A stretch of 20,728 bases of DNA from an uncultured Erysipelotrichaceae bacterium (GTDB lineage Bacteria > Bacillota_I > Bacilli_A > RF39 > UBA660): assembly GCA_902797005.1 (NCBI GenBank), contig CADBRE010000003.1, forward strand, positions 1 through 20,728, in the 5' to 3' direction. The position numbers were made by a program, and so were the translations under genes. The notes beneath the pieces are model-generated. The model worked only from the letters and a program-made list of their open reading frames with translations, had not been told where the DNA came from and searched no databases. Below, one piece after another: positions 6,699-12,701 of this stretch (positions are counted from its first letter, which is position 1; each line of letters starts with the position of its first letter).

Positions 6699-6723
6699 TA
6701 GATGGAAAGAAGGAATATATGCT

Positions 6724-8397
6724 ATGAAAGAAAAGATATTAGAAATAATTAAACCTGTATTTGAAAAATTAAATATAATTGAGTTTTTAGCTCTTTCTGA
6801 AAGTGATAAAGCTGATTATCAAATAAACTCTTCTTTTGCTATTGCTAAAGAGAAAAAAGTTGCGCCTTTTGTAGTAGCTGAGGAGATAGTTAATGAAATT
6901 AAAAATCTTGATTTATTTGGTGACTATATTAAAGATGTAGAAGCAGTTAATCCTGGTTTTATTAATATTAATGTTTCTGATAAATTAATTAACTTATTTA
7001 TTAGGGATTATATTGATAATGGTTTTATTAAAAAGACTGATTCTAAAGAAGTTTACTTTTTAGATTATGGTGGGCCAAATATTGCTAAGCCTTTACATAT
7101 CGGGCATTTAAGACCTGCAATTATTGGAGAAAGTTATAAAAGAATATTAAATGCAAAAGGATATAAAACTGTAAGCGATGCTCATTTTGGAGATTTTGGT
7201 CTTCAAATTGGTGAAGTTATTTATGGAATAATTAGTGAGAATAAGTCAGTAGATGATATAACTCTTGATTATTTAAATTATATATATCCTCATATGAGTA
7301 AGCTTTGTAAGGAAGATGAAGATGTGCTAAAGGCATGTAAAAAAGCAACTTATGATTTTCAACAAGGCAATCCTTATTATCTTGAACTTTATAAAAAGAT
7401 TAAAGAAGTTAGTTTACAAGATATTAAAAGATTATATAATTATCTTGATGTTGATTTTGATTTGTGGTTAGGAGAAAGTGATTCTAGAGATTACTTTAGT
7501 GTTATGTTTGATTCTTTAGAGAGTAAGAACTTACTTGAAGAAGATAACGGTGAGAAAATTGTCAGAGTTAAAAGAGAAGATGACAATAAGGAAGTTCCAC
7601 CAGTAAGACTTGTTAATAATGAGGGTGGAGTAGGATATGCTACTACCGATATTGCAACAATACTTAAAAGAAGAGATGAATATAATCCTGATCATATATA
7701 TTATTTTGCTGATTCTAGACAAGCACTTCATTTTGAAGGAGTATTTAGAGTGTCTAAAATGCTTGGGGTTGATGCTGATTTAAAGTTATGCCCATTTGGT
7801 ACTATTAATGGAAGCGATGGAAAACCATTTAAAACAAGAAGCGGAGATGCTGTTTCTTTAAATGAAATAATTGATATGGTAAGAGATGGATTCTTAGCTA
7901 AAAGAGAAGAAAACAAGAATATGTCAAAAGATGATTTAGAAAAACAAGTTAATGCTATTATTAAATATGCTGATCTTCAGAATAATAGGGAAAAGAATTA
8001 TAATTTTGATATTGCTAAGTTTAGTGAAGTTAGTGGTAAAACGGGTCCATACATACTTTACAGTGCTATTCGTATTAGAAAGATACTTGAAAGTAATACG
8101 TTTAACAGTGATATCACAGATAATATATATAATGATACCGATAGAGAATTAAGGAAGAAGATACTTGAATTAAATAAAGTATTAGATAGGGCTGTGGCTG
8201 ATGCCTTACCTAGCTGTGTTGCAGAGTATTTATATGACTTATGTAATATAACAAATACTTTTTATCAAAATATAAATATAAGCAAAGAAGAGAACCCTGT
8301 AGCTAAAAACGATTATTTAAATGTGCTTTCTTTAACTTATAAAATAATGGAAAGTTGTTTAAAAATGTTAGCAATTAAAATACCAAGTGAAATGTAA
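6724..8397 (+). CDS. argS: Arginyl-tRNA synthetase
   Basis: Charges tRNA-Arg with arginine using ATP. The 557-residue protein shows the N-terminal Add1 region (~1-100), the class I HIGH motif HIGHLR at 125-130 within DYGGPNIAKPLHIGHLRPA, and the atypical KMSKS substitute KPFKTRSG at 367-374 that is usual for many ArgRS. The C-terminal DALR anticodon-binding domain covers roughly 440-557 (KTGPYILYSAIRIRKIL at its start). Length and domain order are normal. Start ATG 6724 follows AAGAAGGA. A single-gene unit with its own promoter and terminator, located just upstream of two tRNA-Arg genes, the substrates of this enzyme. Confidence 0.98.
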   Translation: MKEKILEIIKPVFEKLNIIEFLALSESDKADYQINSSFAIAKEKKVAPFVVAEEIVNEIKNLDLFGDYIKDVEAVNPGFININVSDKLINLFIRDYIDNGFIKKTDSKEVYFLDYGGPNIAKPLHIGHLRPAIIGESYKRILNAKGYKTVSDAHFGDFGLQIGEVIYGIISENKSVDDITLDYLNYIYPHMSKLCKEDEDVLKACKKATYDFQQGNPYYLELYKKIKEVSLQDIKRLYNYLDVDFDLWLGESDSRDYFSVMFDSLESKNLLEEDNGEKIVRVKREDDNKEVPPVRLVNNEGGVGYATTDIATILKRRDEYNPDHIYYFADSRQALHFEGVFRVSKMLGVDADLKLCPFGTINGSDGKPFKTRSGDAVSLNEIIDMVRDGFLAKREENKNMSKDDLEKQVNAIIKYADLQNNREKNYNFDIAKFSEVSGKTGPYILYSAIRIRKILESNTFNSDITDNIYNDTDRELRKKILELNKVLDRAVADALPSCVAEYLYDLCNITNTFYQNINISKEENPVAKNDYLNVLSLTYKIMESCLKMLAIKIPSEM

Positions 8398-8413
8398 ACA
8401 CTTGGTATTTTTT
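8379..8413 (+). terminator. Rho-independent terminator of argS
   Basis: Perfect 11-bp stem AATACCAAGTG (8379-8389) and CACTTGGTATT (8399-8409) with a T-run. The 5' half lies inside the last codons of argS. Confidence 0.9.
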
Positions 8414-8474
8414 CTACTTTTTTGAAAAATGCTAGACTTTTACCGTTTAAAAGAGTAGAATTAATTATGTAATT

Positions 8475-8550
8475 GTCCTCGTAGCTCAGCTGGAAGAGCG
8501 TGCGCCTCCTAAGCGTAAGGTCGGTGGTTCAAGCCCACTCGTGGACGCCA
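8475..8550 (+). tRNA. tRNA-Arg, anticodon CCT (reads AGG)
   Basis: A full 76-base cloverleaf with encoded CCA. Acceptor GTCCTCG pairs with CGTGGAC, D stem GCTC/GAGC, anticodon stem TGCGC/GCGTA with loop CTCCTAA, T arm GGTGG-TTCAAGC-CCACT. One acceptor pair is a U5:U68 mismatch. The displaced copy of the 3' end at 10412 has G at the matching place, which would restore a U:G pair, so the current 3' end was probably supplied by the integrated element. The gene is likely still functional. Discriminator base is G. Confidence 0.95.
8534..8550 (+). repeat. att-like direct repeat, tRNA-side copy
   Basis: The 17-base 3' end of tRNA-Arg(CCT), CCCACTCGTGGACGCCA. It matches 15 of 17 bases of 10412-10428. 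Likely left junction of the integrated element. Confidence 0.75.
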
Positions 8551-8561
8551 GATGAAATTAT

Positions 8562-8598
8562 ATGTCTTGAAATCATAAGGGTTTCAAGGCATTTTTTA
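8562..8598 (+). terminator. Terminator after tRNA-Arg(CCT)
   Basis: 11-bp stem with one G-U: ATGTCTTGAAA (8562-8572) and TTTCAAGGCAT (8582-8592), then TTTTTT. It lies on the element side of the junction. Confidence 0.85.
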
Positions 8599-8604
8599 GT
8601 TTTT

Positions 8605-8664
8605 AAAAAGTGATATAAAGTGATACAACATGATTTGGCATAATATTTGTTGCGTCACTTTTTA
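8605..8664. repeat. Inverted repeat with internal direct repeats near the element's left end
   Basis: AAAAAGTGA (8605-8613) faces TCACTTTTT (8655-8663). Inside it, AAGTGATA occurs twice (from 8609 and from 8619), followed by a TGATTTGGCATAAT string. Short repeats like these near a tRNA junction resemble integrase arm-binding sites; this is inference. The stretch 8599-8762 holds no recognisable gene. Confidence 0.4.
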
Positions 8665-8762
8665 CGGCACCACTACAAGATAACTTAACTATCGGTAAAA
8701 CAAGGGATAAAACACCATCTTAAAAGGACTGCACTTTAAAAAAGTGTCATAAATGGAGAAAG

Positions 8763-8849
8763 ATGGAAAAGTTAAACGAGTTAAAGGATTTAAACTTCTA
8801 TTTTACGGATGATATGATACAGAGTTTTGGGAACACTAATTTCAGATAA
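8763..8849 (+). CDS. 28-codon reading frame, probably a truncated 5' gene end
   Basis: ATG 8763 behind a good ribosome site (GGAG, 8754-8757) opens MEKLNELKDLNFYFTDDMIQ and ends at TAA 8847-8849. It overlaps, in another frame, the start of the next fragment. The sound start site and the early stop suggest the head of an element gene fused by deletion to an unrelated fragment. Not recognised. Confidence 0.35.
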   Translation: MEKLNELKDLNFYFTDDMIQSFGNTNFR

Positions 8850-9310
8850 AGAAGCTCAAATAGTAAAAAAATTAGAGCCAAATAAAACATATAAATTAGG
8901 GGATATTTTCAAGCATGATTTATTATTTCAAACTTATCCAGGACTAGAAAACCTAAGAGTTAAAACAATTGATATTGATGATTCGCTTGCATATGGTGCT
9001 TATATACCGTTTAAACTTTTACCAAATAACACATTAAATAAATCATTATATTGAAGGTTATGAAAGATTTAACAAAAATAGTCGAGGCACTGATAATGAA
9101 TTAATGTCTATTGATGATTATAGAAACAATTTAGGTGAGATTATTTCTAACGAAACTAAAATATTAGCTGATTTGACACTAGAACAATTAGATAATATAA
9201 TATTACCAAAGCAAGCAAAAGCAAATCCTAGATATGCAGATATAGAAAAAGCTTTAAAATTATCAAATAAGATTGATAGATTAAATGGAGGTCAAAATGT
9301 TAGTAAGTAG
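8827..9310 (+). pseudogene. Broken polyvalent-protein fragment (LPD23-like), copy 1
   Basis: Two pieces of one former gene in different frames. The first (8827-9054) reads KTYKLGDIFKHDLLFQTYPG...AYGAYIPF. The second, open from 9038, reads INHYIEGYERFNKNSRGTDN...DYRNNLGEIISNETK to TAG 9308-9310. Together they recall the LPD23 region of large polyvalent proteins from phages and integrative elements, where a zinc-protease-like helix (HExxH) precedes the YRNNLGE segment. Here the frame shift falls at that helix and the HE pair is gone. The family name is from memory; the shared order of the segments and the shift near 9035-9054 are visible in the sequence. Confidence 0.6.
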
Positions 9311-9510
9311 ATTGGTGAAAATATATTATCAAACAAAACACAAGTGGCTCAGAAAAATAATAAGAAAAATAGTATTCATAGCAGAATAGAGAATGTTTTT
9401 AAAGACATAAGTAATCAAGAACTAGACAATAGTTTTTTTTCTTTGGACAAAAATTCTTATAGAGGAAGCCATCAAATTAGAAATGCAAAAAATACTGTGG
9501 AATTAAATAT
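9119..9510 (+). repeat. Tandem module, copy 1
   Basis: Homologous to 9632-10085. Both copies run from TATAGAAA(C/T)AATTTAGG through the NLGE(I/V)ISNETKIL coding part, a ribosome site with a small frame, and the FSLDK(N/H)SYRGSHQI part. The copies are clearly diverged (many third-position differences), so the duplication is not recent. Confidence 0.75.
9297..9389 (+). CDS. Small cationic peptide frame, copy 1 (30 residues)
   Basis: ATG 9297 lies five bases after an ideal ribosome site GGAGG (9287-9291) and overlaps the end of the NLGE-type frame. The product has a core TKHKWLRKIIRKIV, eight basic and one acidic residue, and looks like a cationic amphipathic helix. A counterpart with the same site, start position and TKHKWL core is in the second copy. 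Because the copies share DNA ancestry, some similarity is expected in any frame; the kept ribosome site and charge-conserving changes (R/K, I/L) favour a real gene. Function unknown. Confidence 0.4.
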   Translation: MLVSRLVKIYYQTKHKWLRKIIRKIVFIAE

Positions 9511-9636
9511 AAATGATATTCAAAATAAAGTTATAGATGCTAATGGCGGATTATCTAAGCAAGATTACACTTATTTAAGTAAACTTAAGAGGTGTAGATA
9601 ATGAATAGTGATGTTAAAAATCCTACTGAAATATAG
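9344..9636 (+). pseudogene. N-terminal half of an ADP-ribosyltransferase-like domain, copy 1
   Basis: In frame with the NLGE part beyond its stop. Visible parts are FSLDKNSYRGSHQI, then INDIQNKVIDANGGLSKQDY, then YLSKLKR. The frame shifts near 9590 and the sequence NSDVKNPTE (9604-9630) follows in the next frame before the second module starts. In polyvalent proteins this order normally leads into a KIYRAVP-type ADP-ribosyltransferase-like half, which is missing here but present in copy 2. So this copy was cut just before its catalytic-like half by the junction with the next module. Confidence 0.5.
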
Positions 9637-9832
9637 AAATAATTTAGGAGAGGTTATTTCAAATGAAACTAAGATTTTGTCTGATTTGACACAAGAGCAG
9701 CTTGATAGTATAATATTGCCAATACAAGCAAAAGCAAATCCAAGATGTGAAAATATAAAGGATGCTTTAAGGTTGGTAGAAAAAATTGATAAACAAAAAG
9801 GAGAGTATGATGCTTTCAGGAATAACAGATAA
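9632..9832 (+). pseudogene. LPD23-like C-terminal fragment, copy 2
   Basis: Reads YRNNLGEVISNETKILSDL...PIQAKANPR...GEYDAFRNNR and stops at TAA 9830-9832, the same relative place as the TAG ending copy 1. It lacks the upstream part seen at 8827-9118 and any proper start, so it is a partial duplicate. In-frame coding similarity resumes after the stop. Confidence 0.6.
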
Positions 9833-9911
9833 GTTAGTGGAATTGAAGAAAAAAACCAAACACAAATGGCTAAAGAGACTTCTAAGCCTAATAGTATCAG
9901 AAATACACTAA
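9810..9911 (+). CDS. Small cationic peptide frame, copy 2 (33 residues)
   Basis: ATG 9810 (or the adjacent 9807) follows AAAGGAG and overlaps the end of the copy-2 NLGE frame, as in copy 1. The core reads KKKTKHKWLKRLLSLIV, with eight basic and three acidic residues. It matches copy 1 at ML near the start, LV, TKHKWL and IV. Function unknown; a membrane-active peptide is one possibility. Confidence 0.4.
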   Translation: MLSGITDKLVELKKKTKHKWLKRLLSLIVSEIH

Positions 9912-10273
9912 ATGATATTGAAACAAATATATCAGATGTATCGGAAAATACGAATGTGGATTCTAACTATGATACATGGAACGGATTAGGAACTATTAAT
10001 AATAGTTCTTTTTCTTTGGACAAACATTCTTATAGAGGAAGTCATCAAATTGAAAATGTAAAAAGTACTGTGGACTTAGATACGAATGAAAATGTAAAAA
10101 TATATAGGGCTGTACCAGTTAATGAACTAAACAATGGTGACTGGGTTACAACAGATAAAACATATGCAAAAAATGTCGCAAATGAAAATGGTGGCAAAGT
10201 ATGTGAATATGAGGTTAAGGCAAATCAATTATACTATCCTGATAATGTTAAAGAACTCCCTACATTACATTAA
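9866..10273 (+). pseudogene. ADP-ribosyltransferase-like fragment of a phage/ICE polyvalent protein, copy 2
   Basis: Starts at ATG 9866 without a ribosome site and is in frame with the copy-2 NLGE part across its stop. After FSLDKHSYRGSHQI and VDLDT it jumps to NENVKIYRAVPVNELNNGDW and VTTDKTYAKNVANENGG, ending YYPDNVKELPTLH. The KIYRAVP/GDWVTTD block is the segment I associate with ADP-ribosyltransferase-like domains of element-borne polyvalent proteins. The about 30 residues present in copy 1 (INDIQNK to NPTE) are deleted, and the usual tail after LPTLH appears lost. A terminator follows. Activity is doubtful. Confidence 0.55.
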
Positions 10274-10319
10274 TTATTCTCCTTTTCTACCTCTCAATTT
10301 ACATCTCAATTTTCAATAA

Positions 10320-10346
10320 ACAACAATTTTTTGTTGTCTTTTTTTA
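10320..10346 (+). terminator. Terminator at the element's right part
   Basis: ACAACAA (10320-10326), loop TTTT, TTGTTGT (10331-10337), then CTTTTTTTT. Confidence 0.75.
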
Positions 10347-10411
10347 TTAATAATTGTTTATTTTTGTGTTATTTTGTAGTATGATGTTCTTACAAGAAAT
10401 GTATTTGTTCT

Positions 10412-10428
10412 CCCGCTCGGGGACGCCA
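10412..10428 (+). repeat. att-like direct repeat: displaced tRNA-Arg 3' end
   Basis: CCCGCTCGGGGACGCCA, 15 of 17 identical to the end of tRNA-Arg(CCT). Its CGGGGAC pairs with the tRNA's 5' acceptor GTCCTCG without a mismatch (one G-U). No D or anticodon arm precedes it, so it is not a gene. Confidence 0.75.
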
Positions 10429-10442
10429 TTTTCTGTATTATT

Positions 10443-10518
10443 GTCTTAGTAACTCAGTGAATAGAGTATCCCTCTCCGAAAGGGAAAGCCGCCGGTTTGA
10501 TTCCGGCCTAAGACGCCA
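10443..10518 (+). tRNA. tRNA-Arg, anticodon CCG (reads CGG)
   Basis: A perfect cloverleaf with encoded CCA: acceptor GTCTTAG/CTAAGAC, D stem ACTC/GAGT, anticodon stem TCCCT/AGGGA with loop CTCCGAA, T stem GCCGG/CCGGC. Odd points: the D loop AGTGAATA has G18 then A19 in place of GG, and the T loop is TTTGATT with U at position 56 in place of C. An A19-U56 pair could replace the usual G19-C56. It lies 14 bases before the scaffold gene at 10533, so they may share a transcript. Confidence 0.95.
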
Positions 10519-10532
10519 TTTAAGGAGTTTAT

Positions 10533-10892
10533 ATGAACGAAGAATTAATAGATCATACTAATAATCCTAGAAATGTAGGTATAATAGATAATCCGACTTG
10601 TTCTGTTGCATTTGGTAATTTAAAATGTGAGGAAGTCATAAAGTTTTATATAAAAGTTGAAGAGAATATATGTAAAGATATTAAGTATGAATATTTTGGA
10701 TGCGGTATATCTTTACCTTATACATCTATTGTTAGTGAATATATTAAGGGTAAGCATATCGATGATGTACGAAAACTAGTTAAATCTAACAAAATTGAAA
10801 GTATGATTAATGAACTTAAAACAAGGCCTTGCTCAGTTATAACTGCTGACGCTTTAAAAGAGTTAATGAATAAACTTGATGAGATTATTTAA
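10533..10892 (+). CDS. IscU/NifU N-domain-like iron-sulfur scaffold, divergent
   Basis: 119 residues. Such proteins assemble Fe-S clusters on three cysteines and pass them to target proteins. The family opening is clear (DHTNNPRNVGIID), and the three cysteines are kept: C32 (GNLKCEE), C57 (YFGCGIS) and C100 (RPCSVITADAL). Two normally conserved contacts differ: the aspartate of the C-G-D motif is glutamate (C-E-E), and the histidine before the last cysteine is proline. It resembles the lone NifU-like scaffolds of Clostridia more than SufU. No cysteine desulfurase lies nearby. ATG 10533 follows TAAGGAG, just after tRNA-Arg(CCG). Whether it still builds clusters is open. Confidence 0.8.
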   Translation: MNEELIDHTNNPRNVGIIDNPTCSVAFGNLKCEEVIKFYIKVEENICKDIKYEYFGCGISLPYTSIVSEYIKGKHIDDVRKLVKSNKIESMINELKTRPCSVITADALKELMNKLDEII

Positions 10893-10928
10893 TTATAATA
10901 ATATTTTGAAAAAATAGTAAAAAAAGAG

Positions 10929-10956
10929 TTGACAATGTACATTTTTTTGGTACAAT
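10929..10956 (+). promoter_or_regulatory. Promoter with candidate operator for the HTH gene
   Basis: TTGACA (10929-10934), 16 bases, TACAAT (10951-10956) with extended TG-G. A dyad TGTAC (10936-10940), nine bases, GTACA (10950-10954) fills the spacer and -10, where a bound repressor would block polymerase. Autoregulation by the encoded HTH protein is inference. Confidence 0.65.
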
Positions 10957-10977
10957 ATAAATCAAGGTGAGGGAAAA

Positions 10978-11280
10978 ATGGGAAGACCAAAGAAAGAAAT
11001 AGTTGAAAAGACTGAGGAACAAATTAAACATGATGAAAAATTGAAAGAATTAGAGCTTGAAGTAATAAGACAAATAGTACAAGCTAGAAAGAGCCAAAAG
11101 CTATCTCAAAGAGTAGTTGGAGAACGTGCTGGTATTATAAGAGAAACTGTTGCTAAAATAGAAAATAATTTAAATAGTCCTCAAATAAATACACTTATTA
11201 GACTTCTTGAACCTATTGGTTACACTCTAGGAGTAGTGCCTCTAGTAAAAGAAGAGGAAGATGAAAAAGTAACTGAATAA
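10978..11280 (+). CDS. Xre/HigA-type helix-turn-helix regulator
   Basis: 100 residues. A basic, charged N-terminus (GRPKKE, then Lys/Glu-rich helix to ~35) precedes a Cro/C1-type HTH at ~36-90: ARKSQKLSQRVVGERAGI with the recognition helix around RETVAKIENN, then SPQINTLIRLLEPIGYTLG. The acidic tail follows. Single-HTH proteins of this type act as repressors or as antitoxins in HigBA-like pairs, but no HigB-type toxin is adjacent: upstream is the scaffold gene and downstream a terminator then a metallopeptidase. Start ATG 10978 follows AAGGTGAGG. It has its own promoter with an inverted repeat. Confidence 0.85.
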   Translation: MGRPKKEIVEKTEEQIKHDEKLKELELEVIRQIVQARKSQKLSQRVVGERAGIIRETVAKIENNLNSPQINTLIRLLEPIGYTLGVVPLVKEEEDEKVTE

Positions 11281-11300
11281 AGGCATTTTACTGCCTTTTT
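11279..11300 (+). terminator. Terminator of the HTH gene
   Basis: AAAGGCA (11279-11285), loop TTTTAC, TGCCTTT (11292-11298) and T-run; it begins inside the stop codon. Confidence 0.8.
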
Positions 11301-11312
11301 AGTTTGCATTTG

Positions 11313-11321
11313 TGTTATAAT
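11313..11321 (+). promoter_or_regulatory. Extended -10 promoter of the 11339 operon
   Basis: TG-T-TATAAT. The expected transcript start (~11328) is only about 11 bases before ATG 11339, leaving no room for a ribosome site. Confidence 0.6.
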
Positions 11322-11338
11322 ATATTTGTGATGAAATT

Positions 11339-11977
11339 ATGACAGTAATAATTGAAGACGAAGAATATGAAGTAGTAATAGAAAAAAAGAGAATAAAGAA
11401 CACTTATATAAGGGTTAAACCTGATTTAAAGATATATGTAAGTACTAGTGTATTTTCTAGTGAAAAACACGTTAAAGAATTAATAGAAAACAATATTAAA
11501 TCAGTAATAAAGATGATAAATGCTCAGAAGAAAAGAATAGACAAAGAAGAAAGATTCTTTTATTTAGGTAAAGAATATAAAGTAGTAATAACTAATGTAG
11601 TAAAGAAAATTACTTTTGATGAAGATTATGTTTATGTGCCTAAGAAAAGTGATTTAGAAAAGTTTTTGATAAAAGAAGCTAAAGACTTTCTTCCAAAAGA
11701 ACTCGATAGGATTTATAACATAATGAACAATCCTAAAATACCATATCCTAAAGTTAATATAAAAAAGATGACTAGAAAATGGGGATATAATAGGAGAAGT
11801 GATAATTTAGTTACTTTAAATAGGGAACTTATAAAGTACGATATAGATGATATTGATTATGTAATCGTGCATGAGTTATGCCACTTTCTTCACTTTAATC
11901 ATTCCAAAGCTTTTTGGGATGCAGTGGAGTACTATAAACCAGATTATAAGAAGAATAAGAAGAATTTGAAGGAGTAA
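11339..11977 (+). CDS. YgjP-like (DUF45) zinc metallopeptidase-fold protein
   Basis: 212 residues. Zinc site VHELCHFLHFNHS: H178, E179, H182 and H188. The RKWGYNRRSDNLVTLNREL segment (~146-164) matches the family's SRWGSC-lNwrL block, although the usual SC is YN here. These soluble proteins are called M48-like or UTP-hydrolase-related; a firm cellular role is not known to me. Slightly shorter than typical (~230). The start lacks a ribosome site and is close to the promoter, so translation may be leaderless or linked to the mini-frame at 11331-11342. The next gene begins two bases after the stop, forming an operon with the methyltransferase, rimM and trmD. Confidence 0.85.
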   Translation: MTVIIEDEEYEVVIEKKRIKNTYIRVKPDLKIYVSTSVFSSEKHVKELIENNIKSVIKMINAQKKRIDKEERFFYLGKEYKVVITNVVKKITFDEDYVYVPKKSDLEKFLIKEAKDFLPKELDRIYNIMNNPKIPYPKVNIKKMTRKWGYNRRSDNLVTLNRELIKYDIDDIDYVIVHELCHFLHFNHSKAFWDAVEYYKPDYKKNKKNLKE

Positions 11978-11979
11978 AT

Positions 11980-12699
11980 ATGATAGATTCAGTAAATAAT
12001 GAAAAGATAGTTTATTTTAGAAAATTAAGAGAAGCTAAGTATATTAAAGAAGAAGGAAAGTATATTGTTGAAACTGAGCATTTGGTTAATGAAGCTTATA
12101 ATGCTGGTATTTTAGAAAGTTTAATAATTGAAAATAGTACTGATTTTGATTTAGATGTTCCTAAAACTATAGTTTCTAGAAAATGTATGGAAAAGATAAG
12201 TTTACTTAAAAATGCACCTAGTGTTATGGGTGTTGTTAAACTAAAAGAAAATAATACTATCAAAGGAAAGAAAATTGTAATTTTAGATAATGTGCAAGAT
12301 CCAGGTAATGTTGGTACTATTATAAGAAGTAGTTTAGCTTTTAATGTAGATACAGTAGTTTTATCTAAAGACAGTGTTAATGTATTTAATGACAAACTAA
12401 TAAGAAGCAGTGAAGGCACTATATTTAATGTTAATATAGTTGTTATGGATACTTTAGAAGCAATAAACACTTTGCACGAAATGAAAATTGATGTTTACTA
12501 TGCTGATATGTACGGAGAAAAAGAAGTTTCAGAAATTAAGCCAGAGAGATATGCTTTAGTTTTAGGTAGTGAAGGTAAAGGCATAAGTAAAGCTGTAAAA
12601 GAAATGGCTGACAAAGGTGTTAAGCTACAAATGAACAGTAAGTGTGAAAGCCTAAATGTTGCAGTAGCAGGAAGCATAATCATGCATGCTTGGAGGTAG
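11980..12699 (+). CDS. TrmH/SpoU-family RNA 2'-O-methyltransferase
   Basis: 239 residues with the complete family layout: substrate-binding N-domain (YIVETEHLVNEAYNAG at ~28-43), motif 1 ILDNVQDPGNVGTIIR (~101-116), motif 2 LVLGSEGKGIS and motif 3 LQMNSKCESLNVAVAG. It would methylate a ribose in 23S rRNA or tRNA; the exact base is not deducible. It starts two bases after the metallopeptidase with GGAG within that gene's end, and its own last codons contain the ribosome site (GGAGG, 12692-12696) of rimM. In many Firmicutes such a gene sits next to pheS or rplT; here it has joined the rimM-trmD operon. Not a close copy of the methyltransferase at base 3. Confidence 0.93.
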   Translation: MIDSVNNEKIVYFRKLREAKYIKEEGKYIVETEHLVNEAYNAGILESLIIENSTDFDLDVPKTIVSRKCMEKISLLKNAPSVMGVVKLKENNTIKGKKIVILDNVQDPGNVGTIIRSSLAFNVDTVVLSKDSVNVFNDKLIRSSEGTIFNVNIVVMDTLEAINTLHEMKIDVYYADMYGEKEVSEIKPERYALVLGSEGKGISKAVKEMADKGVKLQMNSKCESLNVAVAGSIIMHAWR

Positions 12700-12701
12700 T
12701 T

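Larger units (their letters stand above)
9632..10085 (+). repeat. Tandem module, copy 2
   Basis: Second copy of the module at 9119-9510. It has a longer linker before FSLDKHSYRGSHQI (residues rich in Asn, Ser and Asp) and its own 3' continuation. Confidence 0.75.
8551..10428. mobile_element. Degraded element integrated in the 3' end of tRNA-Arg(CCT)
   Basis: About 1.9 kb between the tRNA-Arg 3' end and a near-copy of that 3' end. It separates two arginine tRNAs that would otherwise be about 14 bases apart. Content is fragments of phage/ICE-type polyvalent protein genes with frameshifts, stops and internal deletions. No integrase, replication or transfer gene is visible, so this is a remnant unable to move by itself. 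Tyrosine integrases commonly target tRNA 3' ends and rebuild the gene with their own attP sequence; the improved pairing of the displaced copy with the tRNA's 5' half fits that. The boundaries are inferred from the repeat alone. Confidence 0.7.

Noticed and set aside
6640..6723. T-box or other riboswitch before argS
   Set aside because: The promoter lies within 25-55 bases of the start, and the only hairpin is the terminator of the previous gene.
10405..10428. A third tRNA gene near 10412
   Set aside because: Only the 3' acceptor strand and part of a T arm are present; there is no D or anticodon arm. It is better read as a displaced tRNA end.
12096..12470. Long minus-strand frame inside the SpoU gene, and similar antisense frames in argS, rseP, rplS, thyA and lon
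   Set aside because: They lie opposite well-identified genes, have no ribosome sites and mirror the sense codons.
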